The notes beneath the pieces are model-generated. The model did not search any database. It was not told where the DNA came from and saw nothing but the letters and a program-made list of their open reading frames with translations. 64,000 nt of DNA from Myxococcus stipitatus DSM 14675. GTDB lineage: Bacteria > Myxococcota > Myxococcia > Myxococcales > Myxococcaceae. Location: the NCBI RefSeq assembly GCF_000331735.1, contig NC_020126.1, positions 5,908,501 to 5,972,500 of the forward strand. The letters run 5' to 3'. The position numbers and the translations under genes are program-made. Shown here piece after piece: positions 43,963-53,820 of the stretch. Numbering within the stretch: the first letter of the stretch is position 1; every line of letters starts with the position of its first letter.

Positions 43963-44020
43963 CTTCCCTCCGCGCCGCCTGCAACCATGTCGCGGGCACG
44001 GAGGAAAGTACCGCGAGACT

Positions 44021-45043
44021 CTACACCTTCGGAGCGGCCGGGGCCGGCGCCTGCTTCGGCGGCCAGTTCTCCAGCTTCATGCCGAGCGACAGGCCCATCT
44101 CCGCCAGGATCTCCTTGATCTCCTTGAGCGACTTGCGGCCGAAGTTCTTCGTCTTGAGCATCTCGGCCTCGGTGCGCTGCACCAGGTCGCCGATGGTCTT
44201 GATGTTCGCCTGCTGCAGGCAGTTGGCCGAACGAACCGACAGCTCCAGCTCATCCACCGAGCGGAACAGGTTCTCGTTGAGCTTCGCCTCTTCCTTCGGC
44301 GCCTCGGCGATGACCGGCTCCTCGGTCTCGTCGAAGTTCACGAAGACGGTCAGCTGCTCCTTGATGATCTTCGCCGCGTACGCCACCGCGTCCTGAGGCG
44401 ACACGGAGCCGTCCGTCCAGACCTCGAGCGACAGCTTGTCGAAGTCGGTGACCTGACCGACGCGCGCGTTGGTGACCTGGTAGTTCACCTTGCGGGTGGG
44501 CGAGAACAGCGAGTCGATGGGGATGGTCCCGATGGGCGCACCCGCCACCTTGTTGGAGTTGGCCGGGACGTAGCCACGGCCGCGGCGGCACGTCAGCTCC
44601 ATGCGGAGCTTGCCACCCTCGGAGATGGTGCAGATGTGGTGACCGGGGTTGAGGATCTCCACGTCGGCGTCGGCGATGATGTCACCCGCCTTGACCTCCT
44701 TGGGGCCCTCCGCCTCGATGCGCAGCGTCTTCGTCTCGTTCGTGTGCATCCGAAGGAGGACTTCCTTCAGGTTCAGCACGACGTCCGTGACGTCCTCGGA
44801 CACCTCGGGGATGGTGGTGAACTCGTGGTCCACGCCCTCGATCTTCACCGAGGTGATGGCCGCGCCCTGCAGCGACGACAGGAGCACGCGGCGCAGCGAG
44901 TTGCCCAGGGTGGTGCCGAAACCACGCTCCAGCGGCTCCGCCACGAACTTCCCGTAGGTGGGCGTCAGGCTGTCCTGGTCCACTTCCATGCGGCGCGGCT
45001 TGATGAGGTCACGCCAGTTCTTCGCAACGAACGTATCTGCCAT
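44021..45043 (-). CDS. rpoA: RNA polymerase subunit alpha
   Basis: A 340-aa alpha subunit with N-terminal dimerisation domain ([20 protein letters not shown]) and C-terminal domain ([40 protein letters not shown]) that contacts UP elements and activators. Its place between rpsD and rplQ follows the usual alpha operon. It is preceded by a 159-bp gap with a terminator-like hairpin. Confidence 0.98.
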   Translation of the reverse strand: MADTFVAKNWRDLIKPRRMEVDQDSLTPTYGKFVAEPLERGFGTTLGNSLRRVLLSSLQGAAITSVKIEGVDHEFTTIPEVSEDVTDVVLNLKEVLLRMHTNETKTLRIEAEGPKEVKAGDIIADADVEILNPGHHICTISEGGKLRMELTCRRGRGYVPANSNKVAGAPIGTIPIDSLFSPTRKVNYQVTNARVGQVTDFDKLSLEVWTDGSVSPQDAVAYAAKIIKEQLTVFVNFDETEEPVIAEAPKEEAKLNENLFRSVDELELSVRSANCLQQANIKTIGDLVQRTEAEMLKTKNFGRKSLKEIKEILAEMGLSLGMKLENWPPKQAPAPAAPKV

Positions 45044-45133
45044 GGTGTACGACTCCTCGAGACGTGAACCACCACCGACTTACCCACCAGCGCGGCGGGA
45101 GGATGGACACGTGGGAACTGCGAAAAAGCACGA

Positions 45134-45158
45134 CGCCCCGGCCTCGTCGGCCAGGGCG
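45134..45158 (-). terminator. Terminator-like hairpin / attenuator between rpsD and rpoA
   Basis: On the transcribed strand CGCCC-T-GGCC, loop GACGA, GGCC-G-GGGCG (10 bp with one wobble), then TCGTGCTTTTTCGC. The T5 run begins about seven bases after the stem. Position and shape fit a partial terminator that would lower rpoA-rplQ relative to rpsD. Confidence 0.5.
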
Positions 45159-45202
45159 CGTTGGTACCTCGTCCAGGCGCCTGAGATGGCCTGGCGCGGG
45201 GA

Positions 45203-45829
45203 TTACTTCGAGTAGAGCTCGACGATGAGCTGCTCCTGGATGGGCATCGTCAGGTCCTCGCGGTTCGGAACCGTGCGAACCGTGCCCTTGAACGCCTTCT
45301 TGTCCAGGTCAATCCACTGCGGAACGCCACGGCGGTCCACCGTCTCCAGCGCCTCGGAGATGCGGAGCACCTTGCGGCTCTTCTCCACCACCTCGACGGC
45401 CGTGCCCGGCTTGATGGAGAACGAGGGGATGTTCACCTTGCGGCCATTCACCTGGAAGTGGCCGTGGCGAACCAGCTGGCGCGCCTCGTTGCGGGTGTCC
45501 GCGAAGCCCATGCGGAACACGACGTTGTCCAGGCGGAGCTCCAGCTGCTGCAGGAGGTTCTCACCCGTCTTGCCCTTGGCGGCGGACGCGCGGTGGTAGT
45601 AGCCGCGGAACTGGTTCTCCAGCAGGCCGTACATGCGCTTGACCTTCTGCTTCTCGCGCAGCTGCACGCCGTAGCCAGAGAACTTCACGCGGCCCTGGCC
45701 GTGCTGGCCGGGGGGGTACGGGCGGCGCTCGATGGCACACTTGTCCGTGTAGCAGCGGTCGCCCTTCAGGTACATCTTGAGGTTTTCGCGCCGGCAGATA
45801 CGGCAAGCGCTCGCGGTGTAACGGGCCAC
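45203..45829 (-). CDS. rpsD: Ribosomal protein S4 (zinc-binding form)
   Basis: A 208-aa uS4 that nucleates 30S assembly. The N-terminus keeps four cysteines ([25 protein letters not shown]), the zinc-ligand set of the C+ S4 type. The S4 RNA-binding domain follows ([20 protein letters not shown]). In other bacteria S4 represses its own operon; no matching site was tested here. Confidence 0.98.
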   Translation of the reverse strand: MARYTASACRICRRENLKMYLKGDRCYTDKCAIERRPYPPGQHGQGRVKFSGYGVQLREKQKVKRMYGLLENQFRGYYHRASAAKGKTGENLLQQLELRLDNVVFRMGFADTRNEARQLVRHGHFQVNGRKVNIPSFSIKPGTAVEVVEKSRKVLRISEALETVDRRGVPQWIDLDKKAFKGTVRTVPNREDLTMPIQEQLIVELYSK

Positions 45830-45901
45830 AGACTTCTCCTTAAAGATGATCTGGAGCCGCCTCCATGCCCGAGAGCACGAGAGGAGGCCCGGACGAAGGG
45901 G

Positions 45902-46342
45902 TTAGACGCGGCGGCGCTTGGGCTGGCGGCACCCGTTGTGCGGAATGGGCGTCACGTCGCGGATGAGGTTGATCTTCAGACCAGCGGCGGCCAGCGCGCG
46001 CAGCGCCGACTCACGGCCCGCGCCCGGACCCTTCACGAACACGGACACGTTCTTCAGTCCGTGCTCCATCGCCTTCGCGGCGGCATCGCCGGCGGCCACC
46101 TGGGCGGCGAACGGGGTGGACTTGCGGCTTCCCTTGAAGCCACGCGCCCCGGCCGAGGACCAGGAGATCACGTTCCCGGACACGTCCGTGATCGTGATGA
46201 TGGTGTTGTTGAACGTGGACTGGATGTGGACCACGCCGTTGAGAATGCTCTTCTTGCCCTTGCGCTTCGCCTTCTTCGCGGCAGGGGCCTCGCCCTCGGC
46301 ACCCGCGGGCGCCGCAGCCGAAGTATTGGTCTCGTCAGCCAT
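45902..46342 (-). CDS. rpsK: Ribosomal protein S11
   Basis: A 146-aa uS11 with the core [20 protein letters not shown] and C-terminal [11 protein letters not shown]. About 18 extra Ala/Gly-rich residues at the N-terminus exceed the E. coli form. It sits between rpsM and rpsD. Confidence 0.97.
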   Translation of the reverse strand: MADETNTSAAAPAGAEGEAPAAKKAKRKGKKSILNGVVHIQSTFNNTIITITDVSGNVISWSSAGARGFKGSRKSTPFAAQVAAGDAAAKAMEHGLKNVSVFVKGPGAGRESALRALAAAGLKINLIRDVTPIPHNGCRQPKRRRV

Positions 46343-46404
46343 TTGAGTTGCTGCTCCTGAGAGGAGGTGATCGACGCCGGCACCTTACGGGCCGGCGCTG
46401 CGGT

Positions 46405-46788
46405 TTACCGAGCCGGAGCCGCCGGCTTCGCCCGAACGATGCCACGCTTCGGACCCTTGCGGGTACGCGCGTTGGTGTGGGTACGCTGGCCACGAACCGG
46501 CAAGCCCTTGCGGTGACGCAGGCCCCGGTAGCAGCCCAGGTCCATCAGGCGCTTGATGTTCATCGTGACTTCACGCCGGAGGTCACCCTCGACCTTGTAG
46601 CTGGCCTCGATGATCTCACGGATCTTGCGAGCCTGGTCCTCGGTGAGGTCCTTGGTCCGGGTGGTGGGATCGATGCCCGCCGCCTCGATGATGTCGTGCG
46701 CGGACTTGTTGCCGATCCCGTAGATGTACTGGAGCGAGATCACGGCGCGCTTGTTGGGCGGCAGGTCGATGCCGGCGATACGAGCCAT
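46405..46788 (-). CDS. rpsM: Ribosomal protein S13
   Basis: A 127-aa uS13 ([20 protein letters not shown], then [20 protein letters not shown]) that contacts the 30S head and tRNA. It is 54 bp after rpmJ. Confidence 0.98.
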   Translation of the reverse strand: MARIAGIDLPPNKRAVISLQYIYGIGNKSAHDIIEAAGIDPTTRTKDLTEDQARKIREIIEASYKVEGDLRREVTMNIKRLMDLGCYRGLRHRKGLPVRGQRTHTNARTRKGPKRGIVRAKPAAPAR

Positions 46789-46842
46789 CTTCGGTCTTCC
46801 TTCTGGGGTGGAGTTGGTCTGAAGCCAACGGCCTTCTGGCCG

Positions 46843-46959
46843 TTAGCCCTGGCGCTGCTTGTGCCGCGGATTGGAAGCGCAAATCACGCGCACGATGCCC
46901 TTGCGGCGAACAACCTTGCACTTGTCGCAGATCTTCTTGACGGACGCCCGAACCTTCAT
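46843..46959 (-). CDS. rpmJ: Ribosomal protein L36 (zinc form)
   Basis: A 38-aa bL36: [20 protein letters not shown], then [18 protein letters not shown]. The C11-C14, C27, H33 set is the zinc-binding type. It is too short for ordinary ORF calling but the length, stop (TAA) and position between infA and rpsM fit exactly. Confidence 0.95.
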   Translation of the reverse strand: MKVRASVKKICDKCKVVRRKGIVRVICASNPRHKQRQG

Positions 46960-47034
46960 GGAGCGAACTTCCTTCCTTCAAACAGATGAAAAGCCAACGG
47001 GCCGCCTGTCCGCAACTCGGAAGGCCGCCCCTTT

Positions 47035-47253
47035 CTACTTCGCCCGGTACGTGATCCGTCCGCGCGTCAGGTCGTACGGAGAAAGCTCGACCTTCACTTT
47101 GTCGCCGGGAAGGATTCGGATGAAGTGCATCCTCATCTTGCCCGAGATGTGCGCGAGAACCTTGTGGCCGTTGTCCAGCACCACGCGGAACATCGCGTTG
47201 GGGAGGGGCTCCATCACCGTCCCCTCAACTTCGATGGAATCATCCTTCGGCAA
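47035..47253 (-). CDS. infA: Translation initiation factor IF-1
   Basis: A 72-aa OB-fold protein ([39 protein letters not shown]) that blocks the A site during initiation. The start is TTG at 47253, since PKDD directly follows it and no ATG fits; TTG starts are rare and may limit output. A sigma70-like promoter lies 46 bp upstream, so it heads its own segment in addition to readthrough from map. Confidence 0.97.
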   Translation of the reverse strand: MPKDDSIEVEGTVMEPLPNAMFRVVLDNGHKVLAHISGKMRMHFIRILPGDKVKVELSPYDLTRGRITYRAK

Positions 47254-47298
47254 GCGTCAAACCCTCTTCCCGGACCACGAACCTCTTGGAAGCGCGGC

Positions 47299-47327
47299 GG
47301 GATAGCACTTTGGTCCGCAAGTGGCAA
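47299..47327 (-). promoter_or_regulatory. Candidate sigma70 promoter for infA and downstream genes
   Basis: On the minus strand TTGCCA (5 of 6 to the -35 consensus), a 17-bp spacer, then TATCCC (3 of 6 to the -10). It lies in the 150-bp map-infA gap, the right place to start an infA-rpmJ-rpsM-rpsK-rpsD-rpoA-rplQ transcript. No start site is known. Confidence 0.45.
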
Positions 47328-47403
47328 GCGTCCCGCGCAGGAAAACTCGGATTCCTACCAACCTACCGTAACACCCAGGTATTTCACCCACAGTCCCTCT
47401 CCG

Positions 47404-48162
47404 TCAACGCCCTTGGGTGAGTATCTCCGGGCCCCCATCCGTGATGACGATGGTGTGCTCGAAATGCGCGGACAATTTCCGGTCCGCCGTCACAGCCGTC
47501 CAGTCATCGTCCAGGAGCTCCACCTCATGGGTCCCCTGGTTCACCATCGGCTCCACTGCGAGGACCATTCCCGCCCGGAGCTTCATCCCCGCCCCCGCCT
47601 GCCCATGATTGGGCACGTGTGGGTGCTCGTGGAGCTTCCGGCCAATCCCATGGCCGGTGAAGTCCCGAACCACCGAGTAACCACGGGCCTCCACGTGCCG
47701 CTGGACCGCGTACCCGATATCCCCCAGCCGGTTGCCCGGCTTCATGGCCTGGATGGCCTTATGAAGCGATTCGCGGGTGGTGTCCACCAGGGCCTTCGCC
47801 TCGGGTGACACCTTCCCTACTGGCACCGTCCGCGCCGAGTCCCCGAACCAGCCTCGGTAGGAGACCCCGAAGTCGAGCTTCATCAGGTCGCCCTCGGCGA
47901 GCTTCCGCCGCTTGCTTGGGATGCCGTGCACCACCTCGTCGTTGATGGAGGCGCACAGCACACAAGGAAAGCCAAGGTAGCCCTTGAATGCAGGTCTGGC
48001 TCCCCGCTCGGCGGTCAGCTTCTCCGCCAGAGCATCCAGGTCCCATGTAGTGACGCCCGGGGCGACAGCCTTCTCGAGCGCATCGAGGACATCGGCCACG
48101 ATACGGCCGGCCTCGCGCATGAGGAGGATCTCCTCCTTGGACTTGATCTGGACCTGGCTCAT
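47404..48162 (-). CDS. map: Methionine aminopeptidase, type I
   Basis: A 252-aa metalloprotease that removes the initiator Met from nascent proteins. The five metal ligands fall in DFGVSYRGWFGDSART (two Asp), GHGIG (His), EPMVNQGTHEVELL (Glu) and the final FEHTIVI segment (Glu), with substrate His in VVHGIPSKRR. It follows adk by 97 bp. Confidence 0.97.
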   Translation of the reverse strand: MSQVQIKSKEEILLMREAGRIVADVLDALEKAVAPGVTTWDLDALAEKLTAERGARPAFKGYLGFPCVLCASINDEVVHGIPSKRRKLAEGDLMKLDFGVSYRGWFGDSARTVPVGKVSPEAKALVDTTRESLHKAIQAMKPGNRLGDIGYAVQRHVEARGYSVVRDFTGHGIGRKLHEHPHVPNHGQAGAGMKLRAGMVLAVEPMVNQGTHEVELLDDDWTAVTADRKLSAHFEHTIVITDGGPEILTQGR

Positions 48163-48259
48163 CGGCTTTTCGTGCGGTCACCGCCCACACGGGACACGGG
48201 TGGCAAGCGCCATGGAGCACCGCAAGGGCCCAAGGTGCGCTCGCCAGCCCGTCCCGCCC

Positions 48260-48913
48260 TCAAGCCTTGTTCCTGGCCGCGGCGTTCTTGATCTCCGCGT
48301 AGATGCCCTCGGGAGAGCCCACGCCATCCACGCTCTTGAGCACGCCCTTCTTCGCGTAGAAGTCCTTCAGCGGCGACGTCTCCGCATCGTACTTCTGCAG
48401 CCGCTTCTCGATGACGTCCGGCATGTCATCTGGCCGCTGCACCAGCTCGGCACCGCACTTGTCACAGTACCCGGCTCGTTTCGGCGGGCTCTGCGTGACG
48501 TGGTAGACGCTCCCGTCCTTCGGACAGACACGACGGCCGGAGCCACGCTCCACCAGCGTCTTGTGCGGCACCTCGAGCGAGATGACCGCGTCGAGCTTCT
48601 TGCCCAGGCGCCCCAGCATGTGGTCCAGCGCATCGGCCTGGCCAGGAGTGCGCGGAAAGCCGTCCAGGACGAAGCCCTTGGCCACATCCGTCTGCTTCAG
48701 ACGCTCCTCCACGATGCCAATCACGACATCGTCCGGCACGTACTGCCCCGCCGCCATCAACGGCCCCGCTACCCTCCCCAGGTCAGTCCCATCCGCCACT
48801 GCCTTGCGGAGGATGTCTCCCGTGGAGATCTGCGGGATCTGGAAGTCCGCGAACAGCTTCTTTGCCTGGGTGCCCTTCCCCGCGTTCGGCGGCCCCAACA
48901 GGATCAGGTTCAT
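48260..48913 (-). CDS. adk: Adenylate kinase
   Basis: A 217-aa long-form adenylate kinase (ATP + AMP to 2 ADP): P-loop GPPNAGKGTQ, AMP site DGFPRTPGQ, and a Cys-containing LID (RRVCPKDG and YCDKCGAEL) typical of zinc-binding long forms. The secY-adk-map-infA order matches many bacteria. A terminator-like hairpin precedes it. Confidence 0.97.
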   Translation of the reverse strand: MNLILLGPPNAGKGTQAKKLFADFQIPQISTGDILRKAVADGTDLGRVAGPLMAAGQYVPDDVVIGIVEERLKQTDVAKGFVLDGFPRTPGQADALDHMLGRLGKKLDAVISLEVPHKTLVERGSGRRVCPKDGSVYHVTQSPPKRAGYCDKCGAELVQRPDDMPDVIEKRLQKYDAETSPLKDFYAKKGVLKSVDGVGSPEGIYAEIKNAAARNKA

Positions 48914-49024
48914 GTGCTCCTCTCAGCTCCCAAGGAAGGCACGGAAGTCGTCGGCCACCAAACTTCCAAGCGCCCCCCGTGTGCACCACCGAATATCTTG
49001 AACGACTCCGGCCCGGAAAGACGA

Positions 49025-49055
49025 GGCGCCCCTCCCCACGACGGGGAGAGGCGCC
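49025..49055 (-). terminator. Terminator-like hairpin between secY and adk
   Basis: GGCGCC-x-CTCCCC / GGGGAG-x-GGCGCC, 12 bp with one mismatch and a 5-nt loop, 22 bp after the secY stop. Followed on the transcribed strand by TCGTCTTT. It resembles the hairpin after rplQ in sequence. Confidence 0.5.
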
Positions 49056-49076
49056 CGGGACATTCAACGTCGTGAA

Positions 49077-50423
49077 TCAAGCCGCCACGCGCACCCGGCC
49101 GCGGATGCGGGGGCCACGCGGACCAGCGAAGCCTTCGTAGTTGCGGCTGATGAGGTGACCCTCGATCTGCTGCACGGTGTCCAGCGCCACGCCCACGACA
49201 ATCAGGAGCGCGGTGCCGCCGAAGGTGAAGCGCACGTTGAGCAGACCGCTGATGACAGAGGGAATCACGCAGATGACCGCCAGGTACAGCGCGCCACCAA
49301 ACGTGAGGCGGTTGAGCACGCGCTCGATGAACTCCGCCGTCTGACGACCCGGGCGGATACCCGGGATGTAGCCACCCTGCTTCTTGATGTTGTCCGCCAC
49401 GTCATCCGGGCGGAACGTCAGCGCCGTGTAGAAGTAGGCGAAGAAGATGACCAGCAGCACGAAGAGGCCGTTGTAGATCCACAGGTTCCCCTCGATGGCG
49501 CGCTGCGCGTCCTGGAGGAACGGGAACCACGTGCCCAGCGTCGCCGGGAAGGACAGGACCGCGCCCGCGAAGATGGGCGGGATGACACCGGCCGTGTTGA
49601 CCTTCATCGGGAAGTACGTGGCCTGACCCGCGAACATCCGCCGTCCCGCCATTCGCTTGGCGTACTGGATGGGGATGCGGCGCATGCCGCGCTCCACGTA
49701 GACCACCACGGCGATGATGAGGAGCATGAACACCAGCAGCGCCAGGACCTCGGCCACCGCGATGACCTCCTGCTGCGTCATCTCGAGCAGCGTGTTCGCG
49801 CCCGGGAGCACGCCCGCCACGATGCCCGCGAAGATGATGAGGGAGATGCCGTTGCCGATGCCGCGCTCGGTGATGCGCTCACCCAGCCACATGATGAAGG
49901 CCGTGCCAGCCGTCAGGCTGATGACCGTCATGAAGGTGAACCAGACGCTGTCGTCCGGCACCACCACCTGGTTGAAGCCGCTCTGCCCCGCATCCGAGCG
50001 CCCCAGGGACGCCAGCCACCGGGAGATACCAATGCCCTGGATGACGGACAGGACGATGGTGCCGTAGCGCGTGTACTGATTGATCTTCTGGCGGCCCGCG
50101 GCGCCTTCCTTCTGCAGGCGCTCCAGGCTGGGGATGACCACCGCCAGCAGCTGCATGATGATGGAGGCGCTGACGTAAGGCATGATGCCCAATCCGAAGA
50201 TGGACATCTGCTCCAGTGCGCCACCGGAGAAGAGGTTGAACAGCGACACCAGGCCGCCCGACTGCTTCTGGGCGTCCATGAAGGCATTCATCGCCGCCCG
50301 GTCCACTCCTGGCGTGTTGATGAAGATGCCGATGCGGTAAACCGCCAGCAAAGCCAGGGTGTACGCGAGCCGGCTGCGCAGCTCAGCGATACGGAAGACG
50401 TTGGCGAAGGCATTCAGAGCCAC
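49077..50423 (-). CDS. secY: Preprotein translocase subunit SecY
   Basis: A 448-aa polytopic inner-membrane protein (about ten helices) forming the SecYEG channel. Start GTG at 50423 (VALNAFANVFRIAELRSRLA) with GAGGA upstream; a frame to 50465 adds 14 unlikely residues. Family signatures: GIFINTPGVDRAAMNAF, NLFSGGALEQMSIFGLGIMP and the C-terminal LISRNYEGFAGPRGPRIRGR. Confidence 0.97.
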   Translation of the reverse strand: MALNAFANVFRIAELRSRLAYTLALLAVYRIGIFINTPGVDRAAMNAFMDAQKQSGGLVSLFNLFSGGALEQMSIFGLGIMPYVSASIIMQLLAVVIPSLERLQKEGAAGRQKINQYTRYGTIVLSVIQGIGISRWLASLGRSDAGQSGFNQVVVPDDSVWFTFMTVISLTAGTAFIMWLGERITERGIGNGISLIIFAGIVAGVLPGANTLLEMTQQEVIAVAEVLALLVFMLLIIAVVVYVERGMRRIPIQYAKRMAGRRMFAGQATYFPMKVNTAGVIPPIFAGAVLSFPATLGTWFPFLQDAQRAIEGNLWIYNGLFVLLVIFFAYFYTALTFRPDDVADNIKKQGGYIPGIRPGRQTAEFIERVLNRLTFGGALYLAVICVIPSVISGLLNVRFTFGGTALLIVVGVALDTVQQIEGHLISRNYEGFAGPRGPRIRGRVRVAA

Positions 50424-50467
50424 GGGGTAGCCATCCTCTTCGTGAGGGTTCTGCCAGGACGACAAAA

Positions 50468-50497
50468 CGCCCCTGTTCCACGGACGGGAAAGGGGCG
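50468..50497 (-). terminator. Terminator-like hairpin between rplO and secY
   Basis: 7-bp perfect stem CGCCCCT/AGGGGCG with inner TTCC/GGAA pairs, directly followed on the transcribed strand by TTTTG, 45 bp before the secY start. This is the most terminator-like of the internal hairpins after that following rpsG. Confidence 0.55.
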
Positions 50498-50557
50498 CAG
50501 AAGCCTACACAAGCAAACTGGCGCGCACCACCGGCAAGTGCTGCGCGCCGGTCATGC

Positions 50558-51085
50558 TCAGGCCTTGGGCTGCCGGGGGGCCTTGACGCCCTTGCCAGCA
50601 TGGGCCTTCGAAGCCGACTCCGGCTTGTGGGCCATCAGCGGGAGGACATCCACCGCGCCGCCCGCCTTCTCGACCGCCGACTTGGCGGCCTCGGAGGCCT
50701 TGTGCACGCGGATGGTGACCTTCTTGGTCAGACCGCCGCGGGCCAACAGCTTCACGCCGTCGTAGCGGCCCTTGACCAGACCCGCCTTCTTCAGCGTGGC
50801 CTCGTCCACCGTGGCGCCCGCGTCGAAGTGGGAATCCACATCCGACAGGTTCACCACCGCGTAGACCGTGCGGTTGGGCGAGTTGAAGCCGAACTTCGGC
50901 AGGCGGCGCTGCAGCGGGCTCTGACCGCCCTCGAAGCCCTCGAACCGCATGTTACCGGTACGGGCCTTCTGACCCTTGCCACCACGACCGGCCGTCTTGC
51001 CCAGACCGGAACCCTGGCCGCGACCGACCCGCTTCTTGCGGTGCCACGAGCGCGAGGGGCGCTTCAAACCATGAAGAGTGCTCAT
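50558..51085 (-). CDS. rplO: Ribosomal protein L15
   Basis: A 175-aa uL15 ([20 protein letters not shown], then [14 protein letters not shown]-like core). About 30 residues longer than E. coli, mostly a Lys/Ala tail ([20 protein letters not shown]). Confidence 0.97.
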   Translation of the reverse strand: MSTLHGLKRPSRSWHRKKRVGRGQGSGLGKTAGRGGKGQKARTGNMRFEGFEGGQSPLQRRLPKFGFNSPNRTVYAVVNLSDVDSHFDAGATVDEATLKKAGLVKGRYDGVKLLARGGLTKKVTIRVHKASEAAKSAVEKAGGAVDVLPLMAHKPESASKAHAGKGVKAPRQPKA

Positions 51086-51104
51086 TGTCTTGGTCCTCTC
51101 GTGC

Positions 51105-51374
51105 TCAGGCCTTGTCCTGCTTGGCCTGGTGAGCGCGCGCGCGATCCCTGAGGGCGATCTTGCGCGGCTTGCGGCGCTTGGGCGCCGGCGCCTCGGTGCT
51201 CACCGTCTCCGAGGAGACCAGGTGCTTCACCTTGAACGCCATGCCACGAATGGCCGGCGTGTCCTTGAGCAGGCGCTCGTCACCAAACTTCTTCAGACCC
51301 AGGCCACGGATGGTGGCCAGCATGTCCTCGGAAGCGCCCGCGTAGCTCTTCGTCAGCTTCACCTTGAGCGCCAT
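51105..51374 (-). CDS. rpmD: Ribosomal protein L30 with C-terminal extension
   Basis: An 89-aa uL30. The family core (ALKVKLTKSYAGASEDMLAT, LGLKKFGDERLLKDTPAIRG) is normally about 60 residues; here a basic tail of ~30 residues follows (APKRRKPRKIALRDRARAHQ). The tail probably binds rRNA. Confidence 0.95.
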   Translation of the reverse strand: MALKVKLTKSYAGASEDMLATIRGLGLKKFGDERLLKDTPAIRGMAFKVKHLVSSETVSTEAPAPKRRKPRKIALRDRARAHQAKQDKA

Positions 51375-51376
51375 GA

Positions 51377-51898
51377 CTAGCCCCTCTGCTCCCCGGCGAG
51401 CTTCGCCGCCTCGACGTCCTTGCCCCGCAGACGCGACACCTGCGCCGCGCTGCGCAACGACTTCAGGCCCGCGACCGTGGCCTTCAGCACGTTGTGCGGA
51501 TTCCGCGAACCCTGGCTCTTGGTCAGGATGTTGCGGATGCCCGCCGCCTCCAGCACCGCGCGCACCGCGCCACCGGCGATGACGCCCGTACCTTCGCTGG
51601 CCGGCTTCAACAACACCCAGCCGGCGCCGAAGTGCCCGAGCACCTCGTGCGGAATCGTGTGTCCCATGAGCGGAACGCGGAACAGGTTCTTCTTCGCGTT
51701 CTCGCCACCCTTGCGGATGGCCTCGGGGACTTCGTTGGCCTTGCCCAGGCCCACACCCACGTGACCGGCGCCATCACCCACCACCACGAGGGCGGCGAAC
51801 GAGAACCGGCGGCCGCCCTTCACGACCTTGGCCACGCGGTTGATGTTCACCACGCGGTCGGTGAGGTCCAGATCGTTCGGATTGATCGGAGTTGCCAC
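51377..51898 (-). CDS. rpsE: Ribosomal protein S5
   Basis: A 173-aa uS5 with the N-terminal KH-like domain ([20 protein letters not shown]) and [20 protein letters not shown]. It stands 19 bp after rplR and 2 bp before rpmD. Confidence 0.98.
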   Translation of the reverse strand: MATPINPNDLDLTDRVVNINRVAKVVKGGRRFSFAALVVVGDGAGHVGVGLGKANEVPEAIRKGGENAKKNLFRVPLMGHTIPHEVLGHFGAGWVLLKPASEGTGVIAGGAVRAVLEAAGIRNILTKSQGSRNPHNVLKATVAGLKSLRSAAQVSRLRGKDVEAAKLAGEQRG

Positions 51899-51917
51899 TT
51901 GGAAATCCTTTCGAAAG

Positions 51918-52274
51918 CTAGAACTTCAGCCCGGCCTCGCGCGCGGCGTCAGCCACGGCGGCGATGCGCCCGTGATAGGGGAAGCCGTTGCGGTCGAACA
52001 CCACCGCCTCGACGTTGGCAGCCTTGCACCGCTGCGCGATGAGGGTACCCACCCGCTTCGCATCCGCCTTCTTGTCGCCTTCGTCCTGGCCCTTCAGCTC
52101 CTTGGACAGCGACGAGGCAAACGCGAGGGTGCGACCCGTGGTGTCATCCACCACCTGCGCATAGATGTGCTTGAGGCTCTTGTAGACGGTAAGCCGCGGC
52201 CGCTCGGTGGTACCCGAGAGCTTCTTGCGGATGCGGTTCTTCCTCTTGATACGGGGATCGATCTTCGTCGGCAT
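51918..52274 (-). CDS. rplR: Ribosomal protein L18
   Basis: A 118-aa uL18 that carries 5S rRNA ([20 protein letters not shown], then [20 protein letters not shown]). Start at MPTKID (52274) fits the family; the frame open to 52364 is not used. Confidence 0.97.
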   Translation of the reverse strand: MPTKIDPRIKRKNRIRKKLSGTTERPRLTVYKSLKHIYAQVVDDTTGRTLAFASSLSKELKGQDEGDKKADAKRVGTLIAQRCKAANVEAVVFDRNGFPYHGRIAAVADAAREAGLKF

Positions 52275-52382
52275 GGCTGCTTCCTTGTCCTTCCGGCGGT
52301 GATGCGGACTTCCACCGCCGGATGATGCCGCCGAACCACAAGGGCCCGGCGGGATTGGGAACACTCAGGACAGACTGAACGA

Positions 52383-52949
52383 CTAGGTCGTTCCGGTCTT
52401 GCCCTCCTTACGGCGGATGCGCTCCTCGGCGTACTTGATACCCTTGCCCTTGTAGGGCTCGGGCGGACGCAGCGAGCGGATGTTGACCGCCGTCGCGCCC
52501 AGCACTTCCTTGTCCGCGGAGCGCAGCGTCAGCCCCACGGTGGGGAGGCTGTCCTCGGTACGGGCCTGCTTGTCCACTTCCGCCGTCACACCTTCCGGCA
52601 GGTTGAAGACCACCGGGTGGGAGTAACCCAGCGCGAAGTGGATGGCCTTGCCCTTCACCTCAGCGCGGAAACCGACGCCACGGATGTCCAGCTTCTTCTC
52701 GAAGCCCGTGGACACGCCCTTGGCGGCGTTCGCGAGGATGGTGCGCGTCAGGCCGTGCAGGCTGCGCGCCTCGCGGGACTCGTCCTCGCGCAGCACGTTG
52801 ACCTGGCCGTCCTTGATCTCGACCTTGACCTTCGCGGGCAGCTTCACCGACAGCTTGCCCTTGGGGCCCTCGAAGTTCACCTGCTGGCCGGCGACGATGG
52901 CCTTCGTCTTGTCGCCGAGCTTGATCGCCAGTTTTCCAATCCGACTCAT
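52383..52949 (-). CDS. rplF: Ribosomal protein L6
   Basis: A 188-aa uL6 (SRIGKLAIKLGDKTKAIVAG, GFRAEVKGKAIHFALGYSHP, PEPYKGKGIKYAEERIRRKE). Length is typical. Confidence 0.98.
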   Translation of the reverse strand: MSRIGKLAIKLGDKTKAIVAGQQVNFEGPKGKLSVKLPAKVKVEIKDGQVNVLREDESREARSLHGLTRTILANAAKGVSTGFEKKLDIRGVGFRAEVKGKAIHFALGYSHPVVFNLPEGVTAEVDKQARTEDSLPTVGLTLRSADKEVLGATAVNIRSLRPPEPYKGKGIKYAEERIRRKEGKTGTT

Positions 52950-53013
52950 GATTGCCTCGGTCCTGTATGCCCGGGGTGCGCACTCTCACGAGGCGCTGCC
53001 GCCAGGCCGCTGG

Positions 53014-53418
53014 CTAGTAGACGGTGCAGAGCAGCTCGCCGCCCGCCTTCTGCTTGCGGGCCTCCGAGTCCACCAGGATGCCGCGCGAGGTCGAGAGGAT
53101 GGAGATACCCATGCCACCCAGCACCTGCGGGATGTCGTTCACGCCGGCATAGCGGCGCAGACCCGGCTTCGACACGCGGCGGATGCCGGTGATGGCGGGG
53201 CTGCGGTCCGGGCCGTACTTGAGCTGCACGGTGATCTCGCTCTGAGGGGTACCCTCGAGCGTGTGGACGACGAAGTCACCGATGAAGCCCTCGTCCTTGA
53301 GGACCTTGATGATCTCGAGCTTCAGCTTCGAGTGGGGGATGACGACCTTGTCGTGACGCGCGCGCGAAGCATTGCGCAGGCGGGTCAGCATGTCGCCAAC
53401 GGGATCATTGACCGGCAT
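53014..53418 (-). CDS. rpsH: Ribosomal protein S8
   Basis: A 134-aa uS8 ([20 protein letters not shown], then [20 protein letters not shown]). S8 controls the spc operon in E. coli. Here it is preceded by an unusually long 190-bp gap with two hairpins. Confidence 0.98.
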   Translation of the reverse strand: MPVNDPVGDMLTRLRNASRARHDKVVIPHSKLKLEIIKVLKDEGFIGDFVVHTLEGTPQSEITVQLKYGPDRSPAITGIRRVSKPGLRRYAGVNDIPQVLGGMGISILSTSRGILVDSEARKQKAGGELLCTVY

Positions 53419-53434
53419 GGGCTACCTTCCAGGC

Positions 53435-53454
53435 GAGACCCCTTTGGGAGTCTC
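53435..53454 (-). other. Small hairpin just before the rpsH ribosome site
   Basis: GAGAC-x-CC/GG-x-GTCTC stem with a TTTG-type tip, immediately 5' of GGAAGG and the rpsH start. It could mask or expose the start region. Confidence 0.4.
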
Positions 53455-53558
53455 GTATTTGTGCTCGTCGCGCCTGCCGGGCCCATCCCGGGGGTTCGCG
53501 CCGACCACCACAGCATCGTTTGAAGCTTCTTTCGGACCCGCTCTTCAATGAGCGCGTC

Positions 53559-53598
53559 CAGGGTGCCAACGAGCCCTCTCGAGCTCTTCGGCACCCTG
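53559..53598 (-). other. Strong 40-nt hairpin in the rpsN-rpsH gap
   Basis: Perfect 9-bp stem CAGGGTGCC/GGCACCCTG with an inner GAGC/GCTC helix, 10 bp after the rpsN stop. No T run; attenuation, RNA processing or an S8 regulatory target are possible. Confidence 0.5.
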
Positions 53599-53608
53599 CC
53601 CTACCGGC

Positions 53609-53794
53609 CTACCAGGACGACTTGGTGACGCCGGTGATCTCGCCGCGCAGCGCACGGTTGCGCAGGCAGATACGGCACATCTTGAACTTGCGCAGGAACG
53701 CGCGCGGACGGCCGCAGAGCGGGCAGCGGTTGTACTGGCGCACCGCGAACTTCGGCTTGCGCTTCGCCTGGGCGATCTTGGAGAGCTTGGCCAT
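53609..53794 (-). CDS. rpsN: Ribosomal protein S14 (zinc form)
   Basis: A 61-aa uS14 of the short zinc type ([20 protein letters not shown] holds the four cysteines). Confidence 0.98.
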   Translation of the reverse strand: MAKLSKIAQAKRKPKFAVRQYNRCPLCGRPRAFLRKFKMCRICLRNRALRGEITGVTKSSW

Positions 53795-53820
53795 TGTCGT
53801 GAGGTCCTTGGCTCGAGAGC

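Noticed and set aside
53385-53594. 69-codon minus frame across the rpsN-rpsH gap
   Set aside because: No ribosome site or conserved sequence; it overlaps rpsH and covers the hairpins.
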